A stretch of 64,000 nucleotides of DNA from Laceyella tengchongensis. Lineage in GTDB: Bacteria > Bacillota > Bacilli > Thermoactinomycetales > Thermoactinomycetaceae. A model generated the notes under the pieces. The model was not told the origin of the DNA. It searched no databases and saw nothing but the letters and a program-made list of their open reading frames with translations. The translations under genes and the position numbers were made by a program. The stretch is taken from assembly GCF_900182735.1 (NCBI RefSeq), contig NZ_FXTU01000001.1, positions 496,001 through 560,000 of the forward strand, written 5' to 3'. Shown piece by piece: positions 8,401-16,153 of the stretch. The first letter of the stretch is position 1. Every line of letters starts with the position of its first letter.

Positions 8401-8946
8401 TTGATGGGATGCCGGGACCGGGAAGAGGTCAAAGTGGGCGCTTGGATCACGGATGTCAAACCGATTCAGACCAAAAAAGGTGAACCTATGGCCTTTGTCC
8501 AGATTGAGGATCGTGGCGGTACTTGCGAAGTAGTGGTGTTCCCCAAAGTGTTCCGCGCTGCTCGCACTTTGTTGCAGCCAGAACAACCGGTGTTCATCCG
8601 CGCGAAAGTGCAGCTACAAGATGAAGGGGTGAAACTCATCGCCGAGGAAGTGGCCGACCTGTCCCGTGCCGCGTTCGCATCCCGCCCCGCGCCGCCTTCG
8701 GTCGGTCCGGCGCAGAAGGTGTATATCCGCATTCCGCCCCAGCGGGAGACCGAGGAGCGGCTCCGGCGCTTGCAAGAGGTGCTGAAGCTGCACAGGGGGG
8801 AGACTCCCGTTTGCCTTTATTATGAACGGACCAAGAAAGTGCTAGCGCTTTCCGAAGAACGGTACGCGATCACACCGACTCCTGCATGTCGCCAACAAGT
8901 GGAAGCCATCATGGGAGCAAACAGTTTTCGCGTCACGCAAAAGTGA
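5500..8946 (+). CDS. dnaE: DNA polymerase III alpha subunit DnaE
   Basis: 1148-aa replicative polymerase. The N-terminal PHP domain begins with HLHVHTEFSLLDG; the palm carries the catalytic pair in PDIDIDF (about residues 398-401) and a third Asp in KVDFLGL (about 551). HhH and OB-fold (tRNA-anticodon-type) regions follow near the C-terminus. No 3'-5' exonuclease insert, so this is DnaE rather than PolC; in B. subtilis DnaE extends RNA primers before PolC takes over. The GTG at 5500 is set by AGAGGAGGGG 5 nt upstream and gives the family N-terminus MDRLKDFVHLHVH. It is divergent from ytrH-ytrI. A TATAAT at 5470-5475 may be its -10. Confidence 0.96.
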   Translation: MDRLKDFVHLHVHTEFSLLDGASRIEELVRTAKQLGMKALAITDHGAMHGVVPFYKACREAGIKPIIGCEMYLTAGSLRDKRPLREQKNYHLLLIAETDVGYRNLLRLTSEAHLRGFHYKPRIDKALLRQHRQGLIATSSCLGGEIPQAILAGDLAEAKRLVMEYLDIFGPDHFFFELQDHQLPEQERVNRQLISWSKELGVKLIATNDVHYTHQGDHEVHDCLLCIQTGSKLADEERLRFPTKEYYLKSAEEMRRCFGHVPEALHHTVDIAERCQVEIPLGGRLLPKFPLPEGVEAAAYLRELCYQGAIERFGQLTPEVVERLDYELSVIDRMGFNDYFLVVWDFVRFAHERGIAVGPGRGSAAGSLVSYVLRITDIDPLKYRLFFERFLNPERISMPDIDIDFNYERRDEVIRYVVDKYGAERVAQIITFGTMAPRAAVRDVGRVMGLPYREVDRAAKLIPGNPGMTLAKAFQQEPALKELMKNPATAQLMRTVAKIEGMPRHASTHAAGVVIASTPLTDHVPLQAGNDGIPLTQYPMEVLEDIGLLKVDFLGLRNLTVIEKTRELVRENSGTIVSFDGARFDDPATYALLSKGDTTGVFQMESPGMRKVLKELKPTHFEDIIAVLALYRPGPMEQIPRYIRAKHGLEKVTYPHPDLEEILENTYGIIVYQEQIMQIAAKMAGFSLGQADLLRRAVGKKKKELLHEQRNAFVGGCVDKGYDEQTGHEIYDLIVRFADYGFNRSHSAAYGVLAYQTAYLKANHPVEFMAALMTSVMGSQGKLAEYIEEARRMGIAVLPPDVQRSEEAFSVEGKAIRFGLAAIKNVGTLAIRELIKGRQGRPFENLADLCARVDLRVCNRRVLESLIECGACDSMPGSRSQNLYLLDEVLEWVAANRTRSGKQQLSLGLADEAFDFARLLEEAPSASLTERDQLDRERELLGLFLSGHPLDQYAPVIQERATHRLHALMGCRDREEVKVGAWITDVKPIQTKKGEPMAFVQIEDRGGTCEVVVFPKVFRAARTLLQPEQPVFIRAKVQLQDEGVKLIAEEVADLSRAAFASRPAPPSVGPAQKVYIRIPPQRETEERLRRLQEVLKLHRGETPVCLYYERTKKVLALSEERYAITPTPACRQQVEAIMGANSFRVTQK

Positions 8947-9027
8947 CATACCTGCCGGCGGGGTAGCATATCTTCTAAGACTCCGCTCTTTTCGGCACCG
9001 GCCTGAACGAGTCGATATCCAAAGAAG

Positions 9028-9573
9028 GTGAGAACCATATTCTACGATCATGTCGTTAAGTTGCTCAATGAGCGCGGTGTGACCATTGAAGGGATTTCCC
9101 ATATTGTGTACCAGTTGCAGGCGCCTTACAATAAAAATCTGACTTTGGAAGAATGCGTGAACAACGTGCATGCGGTCTTGCGCAAGCGCGAGGTGCAACA
9201 TGCTGTCATCACAGGGGTGTCTCTTGATGTGCTGGCGGAGAAGAAGCTGTTGCCGGAACCGTTCCAGCGCATCATGGAAGTGGATGAACCATTGTACGGG
9301 ATCGATGAGATTCTCGCGCTGAGCATTACCAACGTATATGGGACGATTGGTTTGACCAGTTTCGGTTACTTGGATAAAAACAAAATTGGTCTGATGAAAA
9401 AATTGAACAATCACGACGAGCAGATCCATGTTTTTCTAGATGATCTCGTTGCAGGTATCGCGGCGGCCGCGTCCGCTCGCATCGCGCACCAGAACCCGGA
9501 TGTGCGCCGCTATGTGGCTGACCGCGCAAGCGAGATTGGCCCGCTGGGGAAGCTAGAAACACCAGATGCTTAA
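9028..9573 (+). CDS. PgpA/YutG family phosphatidylglycerophosphatase-like protein
   Basis: About 180 aa of the PgpA family (YutG in B. subtilis), which dephosphorylates phosphatidylglycerol phosphate; the Bacillus-type members look soluble. Family-typical stretches are visible: NLTLEECVNNV, KREVQHAVITGV, DEPLYGIDEILALSI, GSIGLT-like YGTIGLTSFGYLDKNK and HVFLDDLVAGIAAAASARIAH. The start is unclear: the only standard in-frame start after the upstream stop is GTG 9028, but the best SD (AGAAGGTGA, 9023-9031) overlaps it and is ideally spaced for the ATA at 9037. A clear terminator follows. It stands alone after dnaE. Confidence 0.8.
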   Translation: MRTIFYDHVVKLLNERGVTIEGISHIVYQLQAPYNKNLTLEECVNNVHAVLRKREVQHAVITGVSLDVLAEKKLLPEPFQRIMEVDEPLYGIDEILALSITNVYGTIGLTSFGYLDKNKIGLMKKLNNHDEQIHVFLDDLVAGIAAAASARIAHQNPDVRRYVADRASEIGPLGKLETPDA

Positions 9574-9620
9574 ATAGAGTAGATGGCTGAAAGTGCGGTG
9601 CCTCCCCAATGGGCAAGTAA

Positions 9621-9658
9621 CCCACGCCCAGGTACGATTTCCGGCGTGGGCTTTTTTT
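9621..9658 (+). terminator. Terminator after the pgpA-like gene
   Basis: 8-bp stem CCCACGCC/GGCGTGGG, 14-nt loop, followed by C and seven T. Confidence 0.9.
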
Positions 9659-9785
9659 ATGTGAAAACAGTGAATGATGGTTCGTTTTTTCATGAGTTAA
9701 GATTATAATAAAATTGTGATAAAAATTTGGTATATTTCTATTATTTCCATTTAACATGAAAATATTGTCAAGGAGCGAGCTGGGT

Positions 9786-10247
9786 ATGAGAAGCGCATTG
9801 AAATGGTTGATTTCCAACCATGCCAAACGAAACATTGTGGATCCCATTACCAATCAGGAAATAGCCGTTTCGGGATTGGAAGACGGGAATATTCTCATCG
9901 ACATGGGAACAACTTCGGCGCTCTGTGAAGATCGTGAAGAGGCGATGCGCCACTTGGAGCCGATCTATGACCGGTTTCGGTCAGACATGCCCTATTATCT
10001 GGACAAAATTGTGAAATCTGATGCCCAATGGCGCTTTTTTGATGTTACCTTTGCGATGGACATCATTGTTCGGCTGGACGAAACGGGCCGGGGATGGCAG
10101 GTGTGGATGGGAGAAGACCTCAGCTTGCGGTCCGCTGATCCGGAGGAATTGCTAGCTTATCTGCGTGGGCTGGTTTTGGAATTAAACACCGAACGGGAAA
10201 TCGAATTGCAACAAATGCATAAGCAAGCTGTGGGCATATTTCAATAG
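9786..10247 (+). CDS. Conserved-looking protein of unknown function
   Basis: 153-aa soluble acidic protein with no signal peptide or membrane helix. It begins MRSALKWLISNHAKRNIVDP and has alternating beta-like and helical stretches (SGLEDGNILIDMGTTSALC; DVTFAMDIIVRLDETGRGWQVWMG). AAGGAG about 9 nt upstream supports ATG 9786 rather than the longer ATG 9756. It has its own terminator and is flanked by terminators, so it is a single-gene unit. I do not recognise the family. Confidence 0.65.
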   Translation: MRSALKWLISNHAKRNIVDPITNQEIAVSGLEDGNILIDMGTTSALCEDREEAMRHLEPIYDRFRSDMPYYLDKIVKSDAQWRFFDVTFAMDIIVRLDETGRGWQVWMGEDLSLRSADPEELLAYLRGLVLELNTEREIELQQMHKQAVGIFQ

Positions 10248-10268
10248 AAGGGCGCAAGCCCTTTTTTT
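10248..10268 (+). terminator. Terminator, stem AAGGGC/GCCCTT
   Basis: 6-bp stem with a GCAA tetraloop and a run of T, directly after the stop codon. Confidence 0.9.
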
Positions 10269-10300
10269 CTGTGGTGAAGCGTTAGAAAGGGGGAGGTCGC

Positions 10301-10429
10301 TTGCTGGCGTTTTTGTACCAATGTTTGGTGCTCATAGGATTCCTTTTATTTCTTTTTATTGCTGTGGTCATGGCCAAAATCGGTGCGGGAAAAAAGGGAA
10401 ATCGACAACAAAAAAGAACAAGAAAATAA
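10301..10429 (+). CDS. 42-aa single-helix membrane peptide, TTG start
   Basis: AAGGGGGAGG at 10287-10295 is a very strong SD 5 nt before TTG 10301. The product has one transmembrane helix (about residues 3-25: hydrophobic with FLLFLFIAVVMA) and a basic tail (GKKGNRQQKRTRK). Family unknown. The next gene, a lipoprotein, starts about 200 nt later, so a shared envelope role is possible but not shown. Confidence 0.55.
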   Translation: MLAFLYQCLVLIGFLLFLFIAVVMAKIGAGKKGNRQQKRTRK

Positions 10430-10625
10430 ATTTATGTAAGATTAATAGAGAAAACACGAAGATTACTAATGAAAAAACGAGGATTATTAAGGAATTGGTA
10501 AGTTTGTGCTATTGGTTAATTGATATATATAAATGTTAAATTATAGATGGTGCCAGCCTGTTGTCGAAGCGGCTGCGCCACGATAGCATGGGCGGCATAG
10601 TTTTAAAAGAGTAAGGGGAAATGGG

Positions 10626-11030
10626 ATGATGGAGTTACAATGGGGAAAAAAGTACCGAGTTTCCGCTTTTCTCTTATGCTTGATGGGGGTGCTGTTGAGC
10701 GCTTGCGCCAATAAATCGGTAAGTGGGCAATTGTCGGGGAAAAGCAAACATTGGGAAGTGGCATTGGCTTATCAGTATCAGGATGAAAGCGACGGTTCAG
10801 AAAAGGTTACGGTGAAATACTTAGGCAAAGACGTGTTAGTGGTGGGGAATGTGTTAGTCAAGATTAAAGACAGTAGCAACAACACCACCAATCATCAAAA
10901 TGTCATGCTGGATGAAAAGGGAACCGCTATCATTGAAAGCGTCGTGCAGCCAAATGCTAATCCCGAAAAGAAAAATGTGCAAGTAGAATTGCAATGGAAC
11001 GGTTTTAAGGAAGTCGTTTCCTTAAAATAA
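10626..11030 (+). CDS. Lipoprotein of unknown function
   Basis: 134-aa secreted lipoprotein: basic N-terminus, hydrophobic core (SAFLLCLMGVLL) and lipobox LSAC with Cys27 as the lipidated residue. The mature part (~108 aa) looks all-beta, with repeated Val/Lys strands, as in small Ig-like envelope domains. AAGGGG 10613-10618 precedes two adjacent ATG codons (10626, 10629); either is possible. It ends before a terminator. No family name can be given. Confidence 0.7.
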   Translation: MMELQWGKKYRVSAFLLCLMGVLLSACANKSVSGQLSGKSKHWEVALAYQYQDESDGSEKVTVKYLGKDVLVVGNVLVKIKDSSNNTTNHQNVMLDEKGTAIIESVVQPNANPEKKNVQVELQWNGFKEVVSLK

Positions 11031-11065
11031 TAAACGTACCAGACAAGCGAAAAAGTGTGTTAAAC

Positions 11066-11096
11066 GGCTACTGGAGGGGAAAACAGTAGCCTTTTT
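11066..11096 (+). terminator. Terminator after the lipoprotein gene
   Basis: 8-bp stem GGCTACTG/CAGTAGCC, 10-nt loop, then TTTTT. Confidence 0.85.
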
Positions 11097-11140
11097 CTAT
11101 TAGGCGCACCTGGTCGTCCGTTTTCTCTTGGTTACAGTTT

Positions 11141-11174
11141 TGATATAATGTGATTTACCGGTGGTCAGACCACC
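11141..11174 (+). promoter_or_regulatory. ytsJ promoter with FadR/GntR-type operator
   Basis: An extended -10 (TGA-TATAAT, TATAAT at 11144-11149) lies just upstream of a perfect palindrome GGTGGTCAGACCACC (11160-11174). Transcription would start near 11156, so the palindrome covers roughly +4 to +18. The core TGGTC-A-GACCA is the pattern bound by GntR regulators of the FadR subfamily. The -35 is poor, which fits an extended -10 promoter. A regulator of exactly this subfamily is encoded two genes down. Confidence 0.7.
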
Positions 11175-11201
11175 AAGCGTGTAAAAAAGGAGCGAGATGT
11201 T

Positions 11202-12440
11202 TTGTCTACAATACGGGATGAAGCACTGAAATTGCATCAGGAGATGCAAGGAAAGTTAGCAGTGCATTCCAAAGTACCGGTGCACGACGCACATGATTTG
11301 AGCCTTGCATATTCACCAGGCGTGGCCGAACCCTGTCGCGATATTTACGATGACCAAGAGAAAATCTATGACTATACGATGAAGGGGAATTTGGTGGCCG
11401 TTGTGTCCGACGGAACCGCCGTGCTGGGTTTGGGCAACATCGGTCCCCATGCGGCCATGCCGGTTATGGAAGGGAAAGCGGTGTTGTTTAAAGAGTTTGC
11501 AGGGGTGGATGCTTTTCCCATCTGCTTGGATACGGTGGATGTCGATAAAATCGTAGACACGGTGAAGTTGATGGCGCCCACGTTTGGCGGGATCAATCTA
11601 GAAGATATCGCTGCTCCCAACTGCTTCCTAATCGAAGAACGCTTGAAGCAGGAGCTGGACATTCCTGTTTTTCATGATGATCAGCACGGCACGGCCATTG
11701 TGACCTTGGCGGGCATGATCAACGCCTTAAAAGTGGTGGGCAAGCGGATGGATGAGATCCGTGTCGTCGCCAATGGGGCGGGAGCCGCCGGCATCGCCAT
11801 CATCAAGTTGTTGCTGTCGCTTGGAGTAAAAGACGTGATTATGTGTGATAGTAAAGGGGCGATCTATGAAGGAAGGCCGTTTGGGATGAATCCGATCAAG
11901 GAACAGATCGCCAAAGCGACGAACCGTGAGAAACGCCAAGGTGAATTGGAAGAAGTGATCTCAGGCGCGGATGTGTTTATCGGCGTGTCGGTCGCCGGCG
12001 CGGTAACACCAGCCATGGTTCGCTCCATGAACAAAGATGCTATCATTTTTGCCATGGCTAATCCCACTCCAGAAATCATGCCAGAAGAGGCCATGCGGGC
12101 CGGGGCAAAAGTGATCGGAACCGGCCGGTCTGATTATCCAAACCAAGTGAACAATGTGCTCGCCTTTCCGGGCATTTTCCGAGGCGCGTTGGACGTCCGG
12201 GCGAAAGCGATTACTGAAGAGATGAAAATAGCGGCCGCGTATGCGATCGCTGGCTTGATCCAGGAACATGAATTGCGTCCTGATTATGTGATCCCTTCGC
12301 CTTTTGACAAGCGGGTTGCCGCCGTTGTCGCCAGAGAGGTGTCGCGGGTGGCGATGGAGACGGGACAAGCGCGCATCCATATAGATCCGCAAGAAGTATA
12401 TGCAAAAACACTCAGCTTATCTGCAACAACGGTACGATAA
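11202..12440 (+). CDS. ytsJ: Malic enzyme
   Basis: 412-aa NAD(P)-malic enzyme (malate to pyruvate, CO2 and NAD(P)H). Visible signatures: SLAYSPGVAEPC, DGTAVLGLGNIGPHAAMPVMEGK, the metal-site segment LEDIAAPNCF, DDQHGTAIVTLAG and the Rossmann motif NGAGAAGIA. Length and position upstream of accD agree with B. subtilis YtsJ, the NADPH-producing form. Start TTG 11202, 9 nt after AAGGAG; the ATG at 11197 is out of frame. First gene of a likely ytsJ-fadR-accD-accA unit, supplying NADPH beside acetyl-CoA carboxylase. Confidence 0.93.
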   Translation: MSTIRDEALKLHQEMQGKLAVHSKVPVHDAHDLSLAYSPGVAEPCRDIYDDQEKIYDYTMKGNLVAVVSDGTAVLGLGNIGPHAAMPVMEGKAVLFKEFAGVDAFPICLDTVDVDKIVDTVKLMAPTFGGINLEDIAAPNCFLIEERLKQELDIPVFHDDQHGTAIVTLAGMINALKVVGKRMDEIRVVANGAGAAGIAIIKLLLSLGVKDVIMCDSKGAIYEGRPFGMNPIKEQIAKATNREKRQGELEEVISGADVFIGVSVAGAVTPAMVRSMNKDAIIFAMANPTPEIMPEEAMRAGAKVIGTGRSDYPNQVNNVLAFPGIFRGALDVRAKAITEEMKIAAAYAIAGLIQEHELRPDYVIPSPFDKRVAAVVAREVSRVAMETGQARIHIDPQEVYAKTLSLSATTVR

Positions 12441-12455
12441 GGGTGATAAGAAGAC

Positions 12456-13133
12456 GTGGCAAGCGCGGAAACGAGTTACAGCAAATTCAAAGTAATATTA
12501 GAACGAATCCATGACATCATTGAAGAAGACGGATTGCGCCCCGGAGACCGGCTACCTTCGGAACGGGAATTGTCCGAGCGGTTGGGAGCGGGTCGTTCAT
12601 CCGTCCGTGAAGTTCTCAGATCCTTGGAACTGTTGGGCTTGATCAGCACCAGAAGAGGCGAAGGCACTTATTTGGAACCTTATTACGCTCATCATATGGT
12701 TGATCTTCTGGCACGCTTTATTTTGCAAGATGACAAGTCCAAACAGGGCTTGTTGGAGATGAGGGAAGTGCTCGAGTTGGGCGCTATTCGATTGGCGTTT
12801 AGCAAACGGGATGAACAAGAGGTCGCTTCGTTGGAAAAGCTGTTGGCCGAGATGAAAGCGGCCGTTGAGCAAAATGCCAATCCCTCCGCGCATATCGAAC
12901 AGTTTCACAAGCGGATCATCCAGATGGCAGACAATTATTTGTTAAAACGCATCTGGGTGCCGATCACCAAATTTATCCAAGCCGTCGTGCCAGAGGACTG
13001 GGAATTGGACGAGGCCTGTTTGCACCGGTTGTTGTCAAAATACGAACAATTGATTGAGGCCCTCAAAGAGCGTCGTCAAGCGCAAGCCTCTTTGTTATTG
13101 GTGGAAATATTGGACATGATCGCATATAACTGA
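12456..13133 (+). CDS. FadR-subfamily GntR transcriptional regulator
   Basis: 225 aa. N-terminal winged HTH (about 10-75: LRPGDRLPSERELSERLGAGRSSVREVLRSLELLGL in two conserved blocks) and an all-helical FCD effector domain (about 90-220) with metal-site-like His residues (HIEQFHKRI). FCD regulators sense small carboxylates or acyl-CoA. The gene starts 16 nt after ytsJ and precedes accD, and the palindrome before ytsJ fits its subfamily, so self-regulation with malic enzyme and ACC is the natural inference. The ligand is unknown. GTG start. Confidence 0.85.
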   Translation: MASAETSYSKFKVILERIHDIIEEDGLRPGDRLPSERELSERLGAGRSSVREVLRSLELLGLISTRRGEGTYLEPYYAHHMVDLLARFILQDDKSKQGLLEMREVLELGAIRLAFSKRDEQEVASLEKLLAEMKAAVEQNANPSAHIEQFHKRIIQMADNYLLKRIWVPITKFIQAVVPEDWELDEACLHRLLSKYEQLIEALKERRQAQASLLLVEILDMIAYN

Positions 13134-13202
13134 TCGGTCAACAATGGTATGATATTCATATCGGACAGCAAAAAATTTAAAGGACTCAGATGAGGTGTTA
13201 TC

Positions 13203-14045
13203 GTGTTACGTGATTTGTTCAGAAAACCGAAGAAGTATGCAACGATTCCTTCTGAGCAAGTGAAGAAAGACATCCCCGAAGGGATTATGCAGAAGTGCCC
13301 CAAGTGCGGAACCATTTTGATCACTAAAGAGCTGGAGAAAAATTTAAAGGTGTGCAAAGCGTGCGGGCACCATCTCCCCATGAGCGCACCCGAGCGTTTG
13401 CAATCGTTGGTTGATAATGGTGAATACCACGAATACGATCAAGAGCTCATCTCCAAAGACCCACTAGCATTTCCGGATTACGTCAAAAAGGTACAAGCCG
13501 ACATGAACAAGACTAAGCTGAATGAAGCGGTCGTGACGGCAGAAGGCAAAATCGGCGGATACCCTGCCATCGTCGGGGTGATGGATTCCCGATTCCGCAT
13601 GGGTAGCATGGGTTCGGTCGTAGGTGAGAAGATCGCCCGGGCGGCGGAACGGGCAGCGGCCAAGAGAATTCCATTTATCTTGTTCTGCGCATCGGGCGGG
13701 GCACGTATGCAAGAAGGCGTTTTGTCGTTGATGCAAATGGCTAAGACCAGCGCCGCGTTGGAAAAAATGCATCGTGAGAAAGTGTTGTTTGTGTCAGTGT
13801 TGACCAATCCGACCACAGGTGGCGTATCGGCGAGTTTTGCATCGCTGGGCGACATCAACATCGCCGAGCCGGGAGCGTTGATCGGCTTTGCGGGGCGCCG
13901 CGTGATTGAGCAGACGGTTAGGCAAAAACTGCCGGATGATTTTCAAACGGCTGAATTCCTGTTGAAGCATGGGCAGTTGGACATGGTCGTCCCCCGGGGG
14001 GAATTGCGTGACACTCTTATCAAAATCTTGGAGTTTCACGCGTAA
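13203..14045 (+). CDS. accD: Acetyl-CoA carboxylase carboxyltransferase beta subunit
   Basis: 280 aa. The N-terminal zinc ribbon is visible (Cys32, Cys35, Cys51, Cys54), followed by the crotonase-like carboxyltransferase domain with GGYPAIVGVMDSRFRMGSMG and SGGARMQEG. With AccA it moves CO2 from biotin carboxyl carrier protein to acetyl-CoA, giving malonyl-CoA. GTG start with GATGAGGTG upstream. accA follows after 15 nt. Confidence 0.95.
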   Translation: MLRDLFRKPKKYATIPSEQVKKDIPEGIMQKCPKCGTILITKELEKNLKVCKACGHHLPMSAPERLQSLVDNGEYHEYDQELISKDPLAFPDYVKKVQADMNKTKLNEAVVTAEGKIGGYPAIVGVMDSRFRMGSMGSVVGEKIARAAERAAAKRIPFILFCASGGARMQEGVLSLMQMAKTSAALEKMHREKVLFVSVLTNPTTGGVSASFASLGDINIAEPGALIGFAGRRVIEQTVRQKLPDDFQTAEFLLKHGQLDMVVPRGELRDTLIKILEFHA

Positions 14046-14060
14046 AGGAGGAAGCTTTCA

Positions 14061-15029
14061 ATGAAGCAGGGTTATTTGCCATTTGAAAAACCGTTGATGG
14101 AATTGAGAAGCAAAATTGAAGAACTGGAACAATTTACTAAAGAAAAGGACATTGATCTGTCCGAAGAGATCGCCACGTTGGAAGCCAAGGCCATACGTCT
14201 GGAAAATGAGATCTACGGCAACCTCAGCACATGGAACAAAATCCAAATCGCCCGCCATGCCAGCCGGCCAACCACCTTGCATTATTTGAAAACGGTGTTT
14301 GACGATTTCATGGAACTCCATGGCGACCGACTTTATGGCGACGACCCAGCGATTATCGGGGGCATTGCCAAATTGAACGGACGGACGGTGACAGTGATCG
14401 GTCATGAGCGCGGTACCGACACCAAAGACAAAATCGCCCGCAACTTTGGCTTGCCCCATCCCGAAGGATATCGCAAAGCGTTGCGTTTAATGCAACAAGC
14501 GGATAAATTTGGGCGGCCTATTATTTGTTTCATCGATACCCAAGGGGCACATCCCGGGATTGAAGCGGAAGAGCGCGGCCAAAGTGAAGCGATTGCCCGC
14601 AACTTGCGTGAAATGGCCGGTTTTAAGGTGCCGATTGTCTGCGTAGTGACAGGGGAAGGCGGAAGCGGTGGCGCCCTGGGAATCGGTGTGGGCAACCGCT
14701 TGTTGATGTTGGAACACGCCTATTACTCAGTCATCTCCCCAGAAGGCGCAGCGGCTATTTTATGGCGCGATGCCACGAAAGCGCAAGAGGCGGCGGAAGC
14801 GTTGAAGATCACTTCCGACGATTTGAAAGCGCTCGGCGTGATTGATGAAATTATTCCAGAGCCAAAAGGTGGAGCTCATAGAGATCCCATGTTACAATCA
14901 AAATATATTAAACAAGCATTGATTGACCATTTGGATGAATTGTCTCCGATGAGTCCGGAAGAACTTGTCGAAGATCGCTACCAAAAGTTTGCGAGCATAG
15001 GTGATTTCACATCACTTGTTACCGTCTGA
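14061..15029 (+). CDS. accA: Acetyl-CoA carboxylase carboxyltransferase alpha subunit
   Basis: 322 aa, full length for AccA. N-terminal coiled helices (about 1-60), then the carboxyltransferase fold with RPTTLHYL, DDPAIIGGIAKLNGR, DTQGAHPGIEAEERGQSEAIA and GEGGSGGALGIGVGN. SD AAAGGAGG overlaps the end of accD. Partner of accD; an attenuated stem-loop follows before pfkA. Confidence 0.95.
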   Translation: MKQGYLPFEKPLMELRSKIEELEQFTKEKDIDLSEEIATLEAKAIRLENEIYGNLSTWNKIQIARHASRPTTLHYLKTVFDDFMELHGDRLYGDDPAIIGGIAKLNGRTVTVIGHERGTDTKDKIARNFGLPHPEGYRKALRLMQQADKFGRPIICFIDTQGAHPGIEAEERGQSEAIARNLREMAGFKVPIVCVVTGEGGSGGALGIGVGNRLLMLEHAYYSVISPEGAAAILWRDATKAQEAAEALKITSDDLKALGVIDEIIPEPKGGAHRDPMLQSKYIKQALIDHLDELSPMSPEELVEDRYQKFASIGDFTSLVTV

Positions 15030-15075
15030 ACCGGGAAAGGTTCAGAGGAGGTTAATTAGGATGCTTGTCCAAGTT

Positions 15076-15103
15076 GAAACCGTTCTGCACGGTTTCTCTT
15101 TTT
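15076..15103 (+). terminator. Terminator between accA and pfkA
   Basis: 8-bp perfect stem GAAACCGT/ACGGTTTC with loop TCTGC, then TCTTTTT. Confidence 0.8.
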
Positions 15104-15125
15104 GTCCCGGCTGGACGTTTTTTGT

Positions 15126-15140
15126 CCCTATGGGATAGGG
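15126..15140. promoter_or_regulatory. Palindrome upstream of pfkA
   Basis: CCCTATGGGATAGGG, 6-bp arms around GGG, 25 nt before the pfkA start and inside a weak possible promoter (TTGTCC, 17 nt, TTACAT). An operator is possible; no known regulator assigned. Confidence 0.35.
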
Positions 15141-15165
15141 AATTTTACATGTTGAGGTGATTAGG

Positions 15166-16125
15166 ATGAAACGGATCGCGGTCTTAACCAGCGGTGGAGA
15201 CGCCCCAGGAATGAATGCGGCTATCCGCGCCGTTGTGCGTAGCGGGTACTACCATGGATTAGAGGTGTATGGAGTCTATCGTGGTTATACAGGCCTCATT
15301 CAAGGGGATATTGAAAAAATGGAATTGGGTACGGTGGGAGACATTATCCATCGCGGGGGCACAGTGCTTTATAGTTCGCGTTGCGAAGAGTTTAAAACTG
15401 AAGAAGGGCGCCAAAAAGCGGTAGAGCAACTGAAAAAACATCAAATCGACGGATTGGTAGTCATCGGTGGGGATGGGAGTTTCCAAGGTGCCAAAAAATT
15501 GACTGCGCTCGGCTTCCCAACGATCGGTGTTCCGGGTACAATCGATAATGACATCCCAGCGACCGATTTCACGATCGGCTTTGACACCGCAGTAAACACA
15601 GTGGTTGAATGTATCGATAAAATCCGGGATACGGCGACTTCGCATGAACGCACGTATATTGTGGAAGTGATGGGTCGCGACGCCGGAGATATCGCCCTTT
15701 GGGCCGGTTTGGCTGATGGGGCTGAGTCCATCTTGATTCCAGAAGCACCTTATCAGATTGACGAAATCGTGGAGCGTTTGCAGCGAAGTTCGGAACGGGG
15801 GAAAAAGCACAGCATCATCATCGTTGCCGAAGGGGTTGGTAGCGGCATGGATGTAGCCGATAAGATTACGGATAGATTGGGCTGGGAGACGCGGGTGACG
15901 GTGCTTGGGCATGTGCAACGCGGCGGTTCTCCGACTGCGTTCGACCGGGTGTTGGCCAGCCGCATGGGTGCCAAAGCTGTGGAACTGTTGCTGAGCGGCC
16001 AACGAGACATGATGGTGGCCATCCGCAATAATGACGTGATCGGAATCGATTTTGACGAAGCCCTTTCCCAAAAACACCAACCGCGCATGGAATTGTATGA
16101 TTTGGCGAAGATTTTGTCCATATAA
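15166..16125 (+). CDS. pfkA: 6-phosphofructokinase
   Basis: 319-aa ATP-dependent phosphofructokinase, the committed step of glycolysis. Signatures: GGDAPGMNAAIRAVVR, GGDGSFQGAKKL, PGTIDNDI, the catalytic TIGFDTAVNT segment and the GRDAGDIALWAGLA substrate loop. Length agrees with B. subtilis PfkA. ATG 15166 (MKRIAVLTSGG) is preferred to GTG 15157, which overlaps the SD TGAGGTGAT. pyk follows after 28 nt, forming the usual pfkA-pyk unit. Confidence 0.96.
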   Translation: MKRIAVLTSGGDAPGMNAAIRAVVRSGYYHGLEVYGVYRGYTGLIQGDIEKMELGTVGDIIHRGGTVLYSSRCEEFKTEEGRQKAVEQLKKHQIDGLVVIGGDGSFQGAKKLTALGFPTIGVPGTIDNDIPATDFTIGFDTAVNTVVECIDKIRDTATSHERTYIVEVMGRDAGDIALWAGLADGAESILIPEAPYQIDEIVERLQRSSERGKKHSIIIVAEGVGSGMDVADKITDRLGWETRVTVLGHVQRGGSPTAFDRVLASRMGAKAVELLLSGQRDMMVAIRNNDVIGIDFDEALSQKHQPRMELYDLAKILSI

Positions 16126-16153
16126 TTGAGAAGCTAGAGGAGATGACAAAGAA

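Noticed and set aside
15061..15138. 25-codon frame after AGGAGG between accA and pfkA
   Set aside because: It runs straight through the terminator hairpin and T tract, so the AGGAGG is probably incidental.
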